From assembly GCA_037693485.1 (NCBI GenBank), contig CM075353.1:60878501-60942500 (forward strand): 64,000 bases of DNA. The letters are read 5' to 3'. Positions 10,505-21,216 of this stretch are shown piece after piece (the first letter of the stretch is position 1; each line of letters starts with the position of its first letter). Source of the DNA: Kitagawia praeruptora. Lineage: Eukaryota; Streptophyta; Magnoliopsida; Apiales; Apiaceae. The translations under genes were made by a program, and so were the position numbers. The notes under the pieces are model-generated. The model worked only from the letters and a program-made list of their open reading frames with translations. It did no database searches and was not told the origin of the DNA.

Positions 10505-12818
10505 ATCTAATATGACTTTTTTTTGTTCCTACAACGTTAGAGGCCTTAACAACAAAGTTGGTTTTATCAGGGACTTCATCTTTAAAAATAAATTGTCCCT
10601 GGTAGGTCTATTGGAAACACATGTCCAAACTGACGTTGCTAGGATTATCTCCCGGACCATTAATCCACGGTTTCAGTGGTGCTTTAACTATGATCATCAT
10701 CCGGGAGGCCGTATATGGCTGGGGTGGAACCCCTCTATATGGAAAATTTTGGTTCTTGCTTCTTCTTCTCAGCATATCACATGCTTTGTTACCCTTCTTG
10801 AGAGCAACGCAAGCTTTGTTATCTCTTTTGTGTATGGCCTTAATGATATGATTGACCGTAGACCTCTATGGTCTGATTTGGCAGGAATAGCGCATGGTTT
10901 GAATGGCACAGCATGGGCCTTATGTGGTGACTTCAACTCTTGTATTAGTATTGATGAAAAACAAGGAGGATCTCTAGATTGGACTACTGGAATGGAGGAG
11001 TTTAAACAGTTCTTGCTTGCAAATGGCCTCACTGATCTCCGGTATTCAGGACACTTCTTCACATGGTGGGATAGCAATATCTCTCATCCAAAGTTCAGAA
11101 AGTTAGATCGTGTGTTAGTTAACCCGGAATGGCACTCAGTGTTCCCTTGCTCCACGGTGGAATTCATCTCTCGGGGCTTATCTGATCATTGCCCTGCTAT
11201 TACTTCACTTGGCACTAGTTTCTCTTCTGGAGCGAAGCCCTTTCAATTCTTTAATCACCTTATTGATAATCCAGACTTTTTGGCCTCAGTGGAGAAAGCA
11301 TGGTCTTTAGAGGTTGAGGGGAATCCTTGGTTTGTCCTAACATCGAAACTCAAGAATGTAAAGGTGGCCCTAAAGGAACTAAACAGAAAGATGGGGGATA
11401 TTCACAATCTAGTGATCCAGTCTCGGGATGCACTCTCTCAGTTCCAGGACTCAATGCCTGCTAACCCCACTGCTGCATACTTTGTAGAAGAAAAGGAATT
11501 TATTGAGAACTATTCAGCAGCTTTAAGGCTAGAGGAACAGTTTTTAAAGCAGAAATCCAGAATTCAGTGGCTAAAACTTGGAGATGGCAACAGTAAGTTT
11601 TTCTATAATTCTTGCAGAGGTAACTGGAACACTAACAGAATCACTACCCTCACTGACTCGGAGGGAGTCTCTCACTCTTCACATGCTGACATGGCTAAAG
11701 TTGCAACGGATTTTTACAAAAATATTCTGGGGAAAACATCTGAGGTAGCAGATTTTCCGAATGATATCCCTCTACCCTCTCTCTCTGATTCCCAGGTTAA
11801 CCTTATGGCTGCCCCTTTCTCTGAGAATGAAGTTTTGAGCACATTAAAAAGAATGGCTAAGAACAAGAGCCCTGGGCCGGATGGGTTCACAGTGGAATTT
11901 TACTTGGCTGTTTGGCACTTGGTAGGAAATGATGTGACTAAAGGTATCATGTATTTCTTTAACACATTGCACTTGCCTAGAGTAATAAATGCTGCTTCCA
12001 TATGTTTAGTTCCTAAACAGCCTAACCCCTCTGAAATGCAACACTTTAGGCCTATCTCTTGTTGTAATGTATTGTATAAATGCATTTCTTCTATGCTAGC
12101 CAAGAGGCTTAAAGCTGTCCTTCCCACCATCATTTCCCCAGTACAGTCTGCTTTTGTAGCTAGGAGATCCATTGGTGACAATATTTTCCTTGCTCAAGCA
12201 TTATGCAAGGACTATAATGGCAACACAGGTCAGCCTCGATGTGCTATAAAGCTAGACATTCATAAGGCTTTTGACTCCCTTAACTGGAATTTCCTGTTTA
12301 CAATCATGGGGAAAATGAGGTTTCCCAATCAGTACATTTAGTGGCTGGAGAAATGTATCACTTCCATAATGTTTTCTGTAAAGTTGAATGGTAGTTTGGA
12401 AGGGTTTTTCAAAGGGGAATCTGGCCTCAGACAGGGGGATCCTCTATCCCCTTATTTGTTTGTGATTGTCATGGAGGCTCTCTCAGCATGTCTGGATAAG
12501 AAGACTGCGGATCCTAACTTCAAATTCCATTGGAAAACTAAGGAAGTAAAACTAAATCACATTATTTTTGCTGATGATGTATTCCTGTTTAGTCATGGTG
12601 ATCTTAGGTCAGTCTCAGCTTTGCTAGATGGGATCAAGCTCTTCTCAAACTGTTCGAACCTAAAGCCAAACATCTCCAAGACTACATGCTTCTTTGCTAA
12701 TGTTAGACAGGATGTGACTGATGCTATTCTTACTCATTCAGGGTTCCAAAGAGGTCATATGCCTATCACCTACCTGGGGCTTCCTCTTATCACAGGAAAG
12801 CTCAATAAGAATGACTGC

Positions 12819-15055
12819 AAAAATGAGAGTCGTCTTTTGCTCTGCCTTCTCTCTAACCTCTTTCTAAAAACCCTAGCCGCCATAAATCTTACACCTTTTT
12901 TTCATCAGATCTACATAGCATCCTTTCACTAATCCATCTTCCATCTCTATTCCTTCACCTACACACTATATTTCTTATTTATTTATATTATGTGTTTAGT
13001 GCACCATGTGTTTGTTGGTGTGTGGGACTGGTTCTTGGGGTCCAATCTCTTGGATATGATGGTAAGCCCGTGCTTAGGCGTATTATATTTTAGATTTCCA
13101 CCCGTCTTCTTGATGATGGTGGATGCAGATGGATTTAGTTTCCATTATTTCAACAAGCAGCACTTAGTTGAGGATGTAAATCCTATGGAAGAGTTGATCT
13201 ATTCACCGACGGCAAGAATCCTTGGGGTTTTTAGTCTGAAGGTTGTGGATGAAGCTGATGGTTTGATGGCTCAAATGGAGGCTGTGGTGGATGGAGTTGG
13301 TGGCGTGCTTCAACAATGGTTGATTTGCAGGTTTGCAATTATGGTGGTCAAGAAAATGAGGAATCATATGTTATCTCAGGTGCCGGCCAGATCTGGTGGA
13401 GGACTAGGAAGTAACTTTAAACCTTTTCTATTAAGGGTCCAAGCTGTTCCTAGAACAAGAAATCTTGGTGCACATATACTGTTTGATGAAATGCTTTGTC
13501 AAAAGATGGGTATTTTTTCTGTTATGGTGTTGACCACAGAATGCTCTGAGCTCCTAGCTTGGAATCCTGGTTTACAAGTTAAACAATGTCTTAACGCAAT
13601 TGTTTTGGGGTGCAGACTCTGGCTTTTAAAGTGGATTCAGTGCTATGGATATGTTAAAAGTTGTGGTAGCAAGATGGGATTCATTTTGGCTTTGTTAAGC
13701 CAAGGTGGAGGTTGGGATTTCAATCTTATCATGGTGGTAGTGTTAGTATGTACTGGTAACTCGCAGCAGGGGCGAAGGGTTGCAACAACAGGTGGCCAGG
13801 TGACTGTGAAGTCTAACGACTACTGCTATGGGGTTCTTTACCAACTGCTGTTGGCAAATTGTTTTCCTGATATGGATATTGCTGTTGATTCTCTGATGGC
13901 TTACCATGTGTGCGAATGGCATGGTCGCAATCAGAATAATGTTAGGCCTCACAGAGTAGCGGGCGCTGTTCTCTCGGAGTTGGAATGTGCTACATTCATG
14001 GTTTTTGTTCATGATGCTGATGGGGAGTTAATTCTCTATGATGATATTATTGATGCGCTTGGGCCATGGGTTAATGATGGTGGCAAGTTAGATGTAATTG
14101 ATGTTACTAATGAGGAAAATGGGGCAACGAATACTCTCTATTTTAAGATAGGGCAAGTTCCAAATTCTGGAGCTTTTGAGTTTAAAGCTTGTTGCAATCT
14201 TTGTGGGCGGGGTCTAATTCTCATCCATGTTGTTGAAAGACGCTTGCAATCCAGAAGGGTTGGTTCGGCGCAGCCACGGGGTGCGAACTCAGGCGTTTAT
14301 GACACTGAAGTTTATTGTGAATTATGCGGAGGTATGATATGTGAAAGGAAGTATGTTAAAAGAGGATGTTGCAGGGAACACCATGTGTTTTTTGGTAGTA
14401 GTTGTGATGGTACTCTCTTCTTGGAGGTGGAGATGAATAGCAGGATTTGTGCAGTGGCGTGGGACACAATGGGTGCAGTGGTTGGCACTAAGTGCTTGAC
14501 TACTATCCAGATGAACCTCCATGTTTGCTATGGGGTTTTTACCATTTTTGTGCAAATTATGTTTATCGGGAATAGGCTCATCTTGGCGCCATTCGCTGGT
14601 AAAAACTGGATTGGAAATTGGCTTATAATGAGTTTTATTAGCGATTCTATGCTGGCAGCTCTTGCATATGTGCATCTACACTTTATTAGTGTTTGTATGA
14701 GTTTCTTTTCAAGGTTAAAGGATGACTTAAAGATGCAGGGGATTTCAGATGGCCTGACCGTTCATGGCTCGATCGAAGTCTGTGGTTCGATTTTTAAGGA
14801 TGAATTCAGGTCGCATGGATGCAAGTGGGTATTGTATGTTCGCATGGAGGCACAAGATTGATCCTTTATAGGCAATTTAATCGTTGTTTTTAAAAAACTA
14901 GTTTAAACTAGTTTCTCTATCAGGTTGTTTATGTTGTTATTACTTTATCATTTGGCCTATGTAATGGCTAATTGTTGACTTCGCAGGGTATGCCCCTAGA
15001 CGTGTATCATGTTGTTCCTTTTGGTATAAACTTTTAATTAGCAAAAAAAAAAAAA
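12819..15055 (+). mobile_element. Retroposon D inside LINE C
   Basis: The duplication AAGAATGACTGC (12807-12818 and 15056-15067) flanks a 2.24-kb insert. Three extra A bases precede the ATGAGAGTCGTC leader at 12822. CCCTAGCCGCC and CACTATATTTCTTA follow, with the main ATG at 12990, 168 nt from the leader ATG. The tail has the hairpin with one change (AGGGTATGCCCC near 14985-14996) and CTTTTAATTAGC with a 15-A run. The LINE C sequence at the insertion point is intact in LINE E, which serves as the empty site. It is complete and carries one uninterrupted ORF. Confidence 0.95.
12990..14861 (+). CDS. Cargo ORF of retroposon D, 623 codons, intact
   Basis: A single open frame fills the element from leader to tail. 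I recognise no known domain, signal peptide or enzyme motif. It is rich in Val, Gly, Cys and Met. Modules shared with sibling ORFs: AHILFDEMLCQ near residue 161, like FDKMLQR of G and M; and VVVLVCTG..QQGRRVATTGG near residue 249, like VVALVYSG..HQERRAVTEG in ORF L near residue 478. Cys pairs CCNLCGRG and CELCGGMICE near residues 397 and 445 might bind metal, but that is a guess. Context says it travels with LINE-type ends. It may be a real protein or a neutral passenger; its unbroken length argues for coding. Confidence 0.6.
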   Translation: MCLVHHVFVGVWDWFLGSNLLDMMVSPCLGVLYFRFPPVFLMMVDADGFSFHYFNKQHLVEDVNPMEELIYSPTARILGVFSLKVVDEADGLMAQMEAVVDGVGGVLQQWLICRFAIMVVKKMRNHMLSQVPARSGGGLGSNFKPFLLRVQAVPRTRNLGAHILFDEMLCQKMGIFSVMVLTTECSELLAWNPGLQVKQCLNAIVLGCRLWLLKWIQCYGYVKSCGSKMGFILALLSQGGGWDFNLIMVVVLVCTGNSQQGRRVATTGGQVTVKSNDYCYGVLYQLLLANCFPDMDIAVDSLMAYHVCEWHGRNQNNVRPHRVAGAVLSELECATFMVFVHDADGELILYDDIIDALGPWVNDGGKLDVIDVTNEENGATNTLYFKIGQVPNSGAFEFKACCNLCGRGLILIHVVERRLQSRRVGSAQPRGANSGVYDTEVYCELCGGMICERKYVKRGCCREHHVFFGSSCDGTLFLEVEMNSRICAVAWDTMGAVVGTKCLTTIQMNLHVCYGVFTIFVQIMFIGNRLILAPFAGKNWIGNWLIMSFISDSMLAALAYVHLHFISVCMSFFSRLKDDLKMQGISDGLTVHGSIEVCGSIFKDEFRSHGCKWVLYVRMEAQD

Positions 15056-16453
15056 AAGAATGACTGCCAGACTGTGATTAGTAGATTGTGCAGCAAAATA
15101 GAGTTGTGGACAACTAGATTTCTTAATTTTGCAGGGCGTCTCCAACTGATCAAAGCCATACTGGTCAGTATTGTGGGATACTGGAGTATGTTCCTCTTCC
15201 TTCCAAAAGGAATCCTTAAAAAAATCAATGCTCTATTCTTCAAGTTCCTTTGGGGAGGTTTCTACAAACCGGATAGGAAGTGTCAGTACAAAGTCGGATG
15301 GGAGGAGTGTTGCAAACCTAAAGCGGAAGGGGGTCTTGGCATTCGGAATCTTTTTGAATGGAATGAAGCAGCCATTCTTTTTCAGCTTTGGCGCATTATT
15401 CAGCCCACCTCTAACTCTCTCTGGATAGCATGGTTCCATAAAGCTTTGCTGGCAAAGAATGAATTCTGGACTTCCAAAATGCCATATCGCTCATGTTGGA
15501 TTGTAAGGAAATTGTTCAAGGCGAGGCCTCGAGCACTACAGTATGTGCAATATAACATAGGGGAAAACTCTGATTTTCTCTTCTGGCATGATCCGTGGGT
15601 CCAAAAAAAACCCCTTCTGGATATTGCACCATCCATTGTATCTACAGCTGAGTCCACTAGTTCAGTCAGTATCAATGTCTACCTCCGAAATGGGACTTGG
15701 GACTTGCCATCTTCGAACCATAATGATGTGATTGAAATTAGACGAATGGTGCAACATATTCAAATTCATAAGTCTGATTCCATTATGTGGGATGGAATGC
15801 TTCCAAAGAATGTCAAATTATCCACTATTTGGTCCTCCATGCGGGAAAAGGGAAGTTATGTACAGTGGTTAAACATGGTCTGGGGAAAATTCAATATCTC
15901 GAAGTGCTCATTCATCACATGGTTGGCCATCAAAAACAGGCTTCTCACGAAGGATAGAATGCTTATGTTTGGAATGCAGGTTGACCAAAAATGTGTCTTG
16001 TGTGGGGTTGATGATGAATCGGTTAGCCACATTTTCACTGCCTGCCCATACTTTGATATTATTAGCAGGTCTATGCCATTTCGTTTCACTCGTAACTGGT
16101 CCAATTGTCAGTCAGGCAACTGCATGGTTACTCAGCTGGGGGCAAAGGAGGAATCTATTGCTCAACTATTTTTTAGCACAGCTATTTACCATGTCTGGAA
16201 GGAGCGTAACTATCGCATGCACAACCATGGGCCTGGCCACCCAACATCAGTGGTCGGCAGTGAGATAAGACGTATGGTGCGCGAGAAACTGTTTTCATGT
16301 AACCTGTTTAAGGGGTGGGTTCGTAATGACCCGACCATCCTCCTATTTATCATGTAAAAGAATAGGCTAGGTACATCTGAAATGTTGAGTAGGGTTTACC
16401 TTCTTATTCTTTGTATCATGTTGTTTTGTAGTTTAACTTGTATGTTGTCTCGC

Positions 16454-16465
16454 GGGGTATGCCCC
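16454..16465 (+). promoter_or_regulatory. Conserved 3' hairpin of LINE C
   Basis: GGGGTATGCCCC forms a 4-bp GC stem with a TATG loop, about 45 nt before TTAATTAGC and the A-run. The same hairpin is at the same place in E, A, B, H, FG, I, J, L and M; in D one stem G is changed to A. A conserved 3' stem-loop is what stringent-type plant L1 reverse transcriptases are thought to recognise, which would explain how unrelated cargo can be mobilised. Confidence 0.6.
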
Positions 16466-18369
16466 TAGATATGTATTAGCTGCTTCCTTTGGTATAAATT
16501 TTTTAATTAGCAAAAAAAAATAAACAGTTTATTGAAATAAGGATACAGAAATCTTGCCCCGATCTCTAAGTCCAAGAGGTATGATCCGATGTTCGTCTCG
16601 AGTATTTATAGAAACGAAAAGGATCATCGTTAGAATTATATGTCACTTACTCACTTAACCTTTATATAATAATACCCTCGACACTTAATATATATTTAAC
16701 ATATCATCAATAACCCAAAAGTTCCAAGAACTTATCCATTATTAGACTCTCTAAAAGTTTCAGTGTTTTTCACCATTCCCTTAAGGATTCCTTATTAACC
16801 ACGTACACTCTACTGTAAAATTTCTCATAAATTATCAAATTCGAATTTTGACACAAGATCAGTGGGGTATGACTCTCTGTTCACCCTAAAATATTCTCCC
16901 AAAATTTCATAATTTTTAAAGGTGTTTAAGTATAGTAATTATGGCCTCAAAGTTGACGCAATTGCACCGTCTCGGTTTCTGAACGCCTTTCACTAAAACT
17001 CACTTTTCTCCTAACCCGTTCATTGGATTTTTACGTACTTTATGTCAAAACGATCTATGAATCAAGATCTATCCTCTCCATGACCAGTTGGTACCCTTGA
17101 CAGAAACCTAACCCTTCGAATTTCTGTCTCAAACACAGAGCATCTTTATTTTAACGAAAATCGGACATTATAACGGCTATATTTTCATACTTTCCATATT
17201 ATCAACCTTCCAAACTCATCATCCAACACATATATCCTTCAACTCACCATGTGGTCATCATACCAACCATGGTTGTCCATACATAACACCTCCATATTCA
17301 ATCAAATCACTTATAAACACACATATAATCATGATTCCATACTTTACACAAACTTTAATATCTAAACTCACCATAATCTATCATAAAGGGGTGAGGATGT
17401 TTATACCTTCCTTGAAGCTTTAACACTCTTAATAATGGTTCATAGTCCTTGATACACCTTGATACAACCTTAATATACCTTAATCTTTCAAAACAAAACA
17501 CAAAACTCAAGTTAGTTACTATACCTCAGCTGAAAGAATTGGAAAAACGAGGTTCTTACCATACTTTTCTAGACGAGGCTCCTAAATAAGAGTTGTAGAG
17601 CATCTCAATACCTTTCCAACAAGCTAAAGAACACAAAAATCCAGTGAGAAATGAAGGCTCTAGGGCTGTTTTACTGGGCTGTTGTGATTTTGGCCGAATG
17701 GACTAAAAATGGGGAAGATGAGATGATTTTTGTGTTGGCTAGCAAGGTTCTAGAGTTTTGTGGATATTTCACGACTTATATAGATAATTACTTAATAAAT
17801 CCTTGGATAATTACTTGGTTAAAGTGAGTGGAAGTTGCCTAACTTTCTTATGTCATTGATGATGTCATCTTGGATGATCCTAGAATCTTGTTTTTGATTT
17901 TTCTAAGTAAAATATTTATAACCTTGGTAAATAATAATGTGGTATATATCCTTGTTATATTACTAACCTTGGTTGTTTGGTTTCCATACTCGTTTAATCA
18001 CGATTCGTTTAGAATATTCTTCATTATCCAAGTGGTTTTGAAATCGTTTAACAATCCAAATTCCCCTAGCATTTCCTTGACTTGATCATCCCTTGGTTTA
18101 ACCTTATTTCACAATTTCCTCAAAATATAAACCCTTTAAAATTTTCATACTCCTTAATATCCAATACAATAGAGACTCAATTGAAATCAAAACTTTTAGA
18201 GTCGATACTCAAGAATCCTTAAAATCCGTGATCATTTCCAGTCACTCATTTTCCGTTTTGAATATAGGGTACTTACATACCTTTTCCATAAATCCATAAA
18301 TTTACTATTCATTTAGGCACTGTAGCATTCTAAAAGTTAGGGGATATTACAGCTACTGGGAAATAACAA

Positions 18370-18381
18370 TTGGTATCAAAA
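18370..18381 (+). promoter_or_regulatory. Primer binding site of Copia-1
   Basis: TTGGTATCAAAACAAGC resembles the tRNA-iMet primer site TGGTATCAGAGC with changes. It lies between the LTR end (6089, after removing LTR-A1) and the gag start. Confidence 0.6.
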
Positions 18382-18420
18382 CAAGCTTCTAACATACAAG
18401 AAGTTTAAAGATCGAGCACC

Positions 18421-18605
18421 GTGGGAAAGAAGGACACAGGGGTAAAGATTCCAATTCTTGACAAAGAAAACTACTTTCATTGGAAGATAAAGATGCATCT
18501 TCATCTCTCAGCACTAGACGAAGACTATGTGGACTGCATAGAGAAAGGCCCTCACATCCCTATGAAGCCTGACTCTGGTGTTGGTGAAGCTGCTGGTTCT
18601 GCAGC
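18421..18605 (+). pseudogene. Copia-1 gag, N-terminal piece
   Basis: The frame reads VGKKDTGVKIPILDKENYFHW, the typical start of plant copia gag (the ...ENYxxWKIKM box of the UBN2/DUF4219-type capsid region). It breaks at GEAAGSAA, where LTR-B1 inserted with duplication GCAGC; the next piece resumes at 32559 (TGRPISKTLAEFTDEDLE) in a continuous sense. The first codon visible is GTG; a true ATG is not evident nearby. Confidence 0.75.
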
Positions 18606-19492
18606 TATAACGACTTAGAAATTTTTGGTATTTATAATTATTTATTAAATATTAAATGTGAATTATGTGACGTGAATATTGTTGAGGAGGTAAAATATGT
18701 GTGATATTATTATATGGGTTTATTTAATGAGTTATATGGGTCGGATAAGTTTAGGTATTTCTATTTTTATTTTGAGGATTAAATCCTATTTAAATTATGT
18801 GTTATTTATCTTCTGAGAATTTTATAAAATCATCGGGATTAGTATAAATCCTTAAATCTTTTGCATTATTAACTTTATTAGTTTATTTGAGTTTTAAAAA
18901 TATTATATGGAGTTATTTTGATTTTTAAGGATTTTAAAATGATTTTATGAATTGATTTGTGTTTTATGGATTTAATCTTGTAAAATTCATATTTAATTCA
19001 TTTTTTATCCTAAAAATATTTTAAAAATATGGGGAGATAGATAATTTTATTTCCTACATTTTAAAAATGATATTGAGATTTTCTCAACTATTACTTATTC
19101 ATTTTCCATTTTTCCAAGTAGTTTTAAATTGTTTTAATTAGAAAATTCATTAGTAATCTACAAAACACCCATTCCTTTTAAATCCCTAAAATTACCAGCC
19201 CCTTTCCCAATTTCAATTCCCCTGCTCTTTTAAGCCTCTCTCGTTTTCTCTCGATAGTTCTAACTTCTAAACTCTCCGTCAATCTCTCCATTCCTTCCGG
19301 TTCCCATCACTGAAATTTCTAACCAAATATGTAAGTGGGATGCTCGATTTTGTTATCAGCTTATCTTCTCTTCTCTCTCCCCTGTATTCTGTGCTTATTA
19401 TGCTGCTATGTGTGTTCTTGAGGTCGTGTATATGAGTATATATTTATATGTCATTCGTGTATGTGCTGCGTTTGAGTGCAGGGGTGGTGTAA

Positions 19493-19935
19493 AGGGGCGA
19501 ATCTAAAGGGTAGCGGACCCAGCTCCCGCTGGGAAGATTTTCAGAGATTTCAACAAAAAAAAAAATTCCGCTGGGTAGAAATCAAAAAATACTGCTGCTG
19601 GGTAGCAATATAATCCACAATGTATAGGTTTTTACTTCATATTATGTTAGCTCAGCTGGTTTGTTGGTTGTTTTTCAAGTGGGAAGACCCGTGTTCGATT
19701 CCCAAAGACAAAAATTGTCTTAATTTTTTGCTAACTTCTTTGTCTATATCTATATATTGCTACTACATATGGACTATTTGCAAATAAACTGATCTAGCCC
19801 ACTTGGTTTAGTAGGCTACATTTTTACATTTTCAAAAAAATTTCGCACTTCGCGCTACATTTTTACCTTTTCAAAAATTCGCGCTTCAACCATGCAAATT
19901 CCGCTGGGAAACAATTTTTTGCTAGATTCGCCACT
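19493..19935. mobile_element. Small TIR element with tRNA-like A and B boxes
   Basis: The termini AGGGGCGAATCTA and TAGATTCGCCACT are inverted repeats (12 of 13). GGGGTG occurs just outside both ends, but I could not define an exact duplication. Inside, TAGCTCAGCTGG (19648-19659) and TGTTCGATTCC (19692-19702) match the A and B box consensus of RNA polymerase III promoters with tRNA-like spacing. CCGCTGGG recurs four times. It could be a MITE that took in a tRNA-derived SINE, or a SINE with chance inverted ends. Confidence 0.45.
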
Positions 19936-21216
19936 GGGGTGTTTGTGGCTGTGATGCTTGTCTTCTCCCCCTCCCCTGTTCTGGTTAACTGCTGCAATCA
20001 TATTGTTGTGCGTGTGGTCGTACTGTATGTGTGTGTGCGTGCAACAGTGTGTGTGGGGGTGTGTTAACAGCGTGTGTTAGTGTAGTGAGAGTGTGTGTTT
20101 GGCTGTAAGAATGGCCATGGCTTTTTGTTGTGCAGCTGGGTTATTAATGTTTAAGGATTCAAGACTCTAAAGGTTCGATTGTTGCTGTGAACTAATCTCG
20201 CCTCTCCTCCTATTGTTACTGCGGGCTGTTATAAATTATTGGTTTAGCTGGACTATGTTCCGAATTATGGTTCTGTGATATTACAGCTTGTATTCTGATT
20301 TTTGGCTGTGATTCTTGTTGGTTACAAATTGATGTTAATATAAGCAGTTCGAGTAATTAGCTGTTAAACTTCGATTTTAGTTGGTTATTAGTATTACTGA
20401 ATAATTAAGTAAAGTTAATTGTTAATTTATTTTGCAATATTTTAGTTATTTCGTGTTTTAATTTCCAAACTGTATATTTGGTTAGTACGATTTAATTAAA
20501 TTAAGGATTATTTTCATTGTAGTAAATTTAGCTCGTATTGTTAGTAAGTTGTTGGTTGTAAGCTTTATTTGGAATATGATGATTATTGGATTGGTTGTGT
20601 CGATTATGTTCCGACTGGCAGTCATCCGTATAAAGGGGATGTCGTCAAAATTTTCTAAAAATCTTAGATTTATTTTCTCGAGTATATGTATATATGTATG
20701 TATTATTAGAAGTGGTAGTGGATTATATTTTGTTTATTTGATTAATTGTTAAATGCTTGTCGGCTTTAATTGTATATTTATACATGTCAGTTGTGACAGT
20801 CCCAAATCCGGGGTCATAAATCTGGGCGATCACGGACCAATTTCCATTCAATATCAATATATCTTGGGTCTTTTTTTTTTTACAATTAATACTTATGCGG
20901 TTGACCCCGCAATAATACACACACACCAGTCATATGCTCAGAGAACAACATCCACAATATTAAAAGTTTAGAGATAAACTGTTGTTACAATCCCAGAATA
21001 CCATCTATTATACCCATATATAAGTATATACTACCTTGAGAATAGGTGTCGATACTTTCTCATAAGGTAGACTTCCTCTTTACCCTCTTCCGGGTTGTAC
21101 TGCGACGATTCGGCACCTGATGTAGCTGTTATATAAATAAAATAGCAAGAGTGAGCTATAATAGCTCAGCAAGATAATATTGTAAACTAGAAATCAAAAT
21201 TTTAAACATATATAAA

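Larger units (their letters stand above)
10512..16357 (+). pseudogene. LINE C ORF2: endonuclease-reverse transcriptase, broken
   Basis: The L1-type polyprotein nicks target DNA and reverse-transcribes its RNA by target-primed reverse transcription. Visible motifs are the APE endonuclease (SYNVRGLNN, LLETHV, CGDFNS, LSDHCPA), RT (NKSPGPDGFTVEFY, KLDIHKAFDSLNW, GLRQGDPLSPYLF, FADD) and a C-terminal zf-RVT (WLAIKNRLLTKDR then CVLCG...HIF..C). There is no RNase H domain; the ORF ends ILLFIM. A TAG at 12339-12341 replaces the Lys codon present in LINE E, and element D interrupts the frame at 12818. Removing D and one duplication keeps the frame (2249 nt out, consistent with the frame change seen). 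Confidence 0.92.
8507..16519 (+). mobile_element. LINE C: full-length autonomous L1-type LINE, split by element D
   Basis: An 18-bp duplication starting ATAAACAGTTTATTG flanks it (8489-8506 and 16520-16537). Without D it is about 5.76 kb. The 5' leader begins ATGAGAGTCCTAGAG at 8508, contains CCCTAACCCTAGCCGCC, and CACTATATTTCTTA lies just before the ORF1 ATG at 8714. ORF1 is gag-like; ORF2 has endonuclease, RT and a zf-RVT domain. The tail has the hairpin at 16454-16465 and TTTTTTAATTAGC with an A-run. It sits inside LTR-A1. It carries two indels in G-runs, one nonsense change and the D insertion, so this copy is dead. It is the reference for the family. Confidence 0.93.
6107..18351. repeat. 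Solo LTR-A1, containing elements B and C
   Basis: It starts TGTGACAGCCCCAAATCC and ends GGGGATATTACA, flanked by the 5-bp duplication GCTAC (6102-6106 and 18352-18356). Without B, C and their duplications it is about 3.26 kb. The same sequence, start and end, recurs as LTR-A2 at 20792-30393. TG...CA ends, a 5-bp duplication and no internal genes make it a solo LTR of a large Ty3-type element; which strand is coding is not decided by the sequence. The stretches 7328-8488 and 16538-18351 belong to it and hold nothing coding, apart from a TA microsatellite near 7550-7578. Confidence 0.8.

Noticed and set aside
10769..12181. Minus-strand ORFs of about 100 codons within LINE C and LINE E
   Set aside because: They mirror the ORF2 coding strand and recur in both LINE copies only because ORF2 is conserved.
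19648..19702. A tRNA gene
   Set aside because: A and B boxes are present, but I could not fold an acceptor stem or a sound anticodon arm; it lies within a repeat. Treated as tRNA-related repeat sequence.
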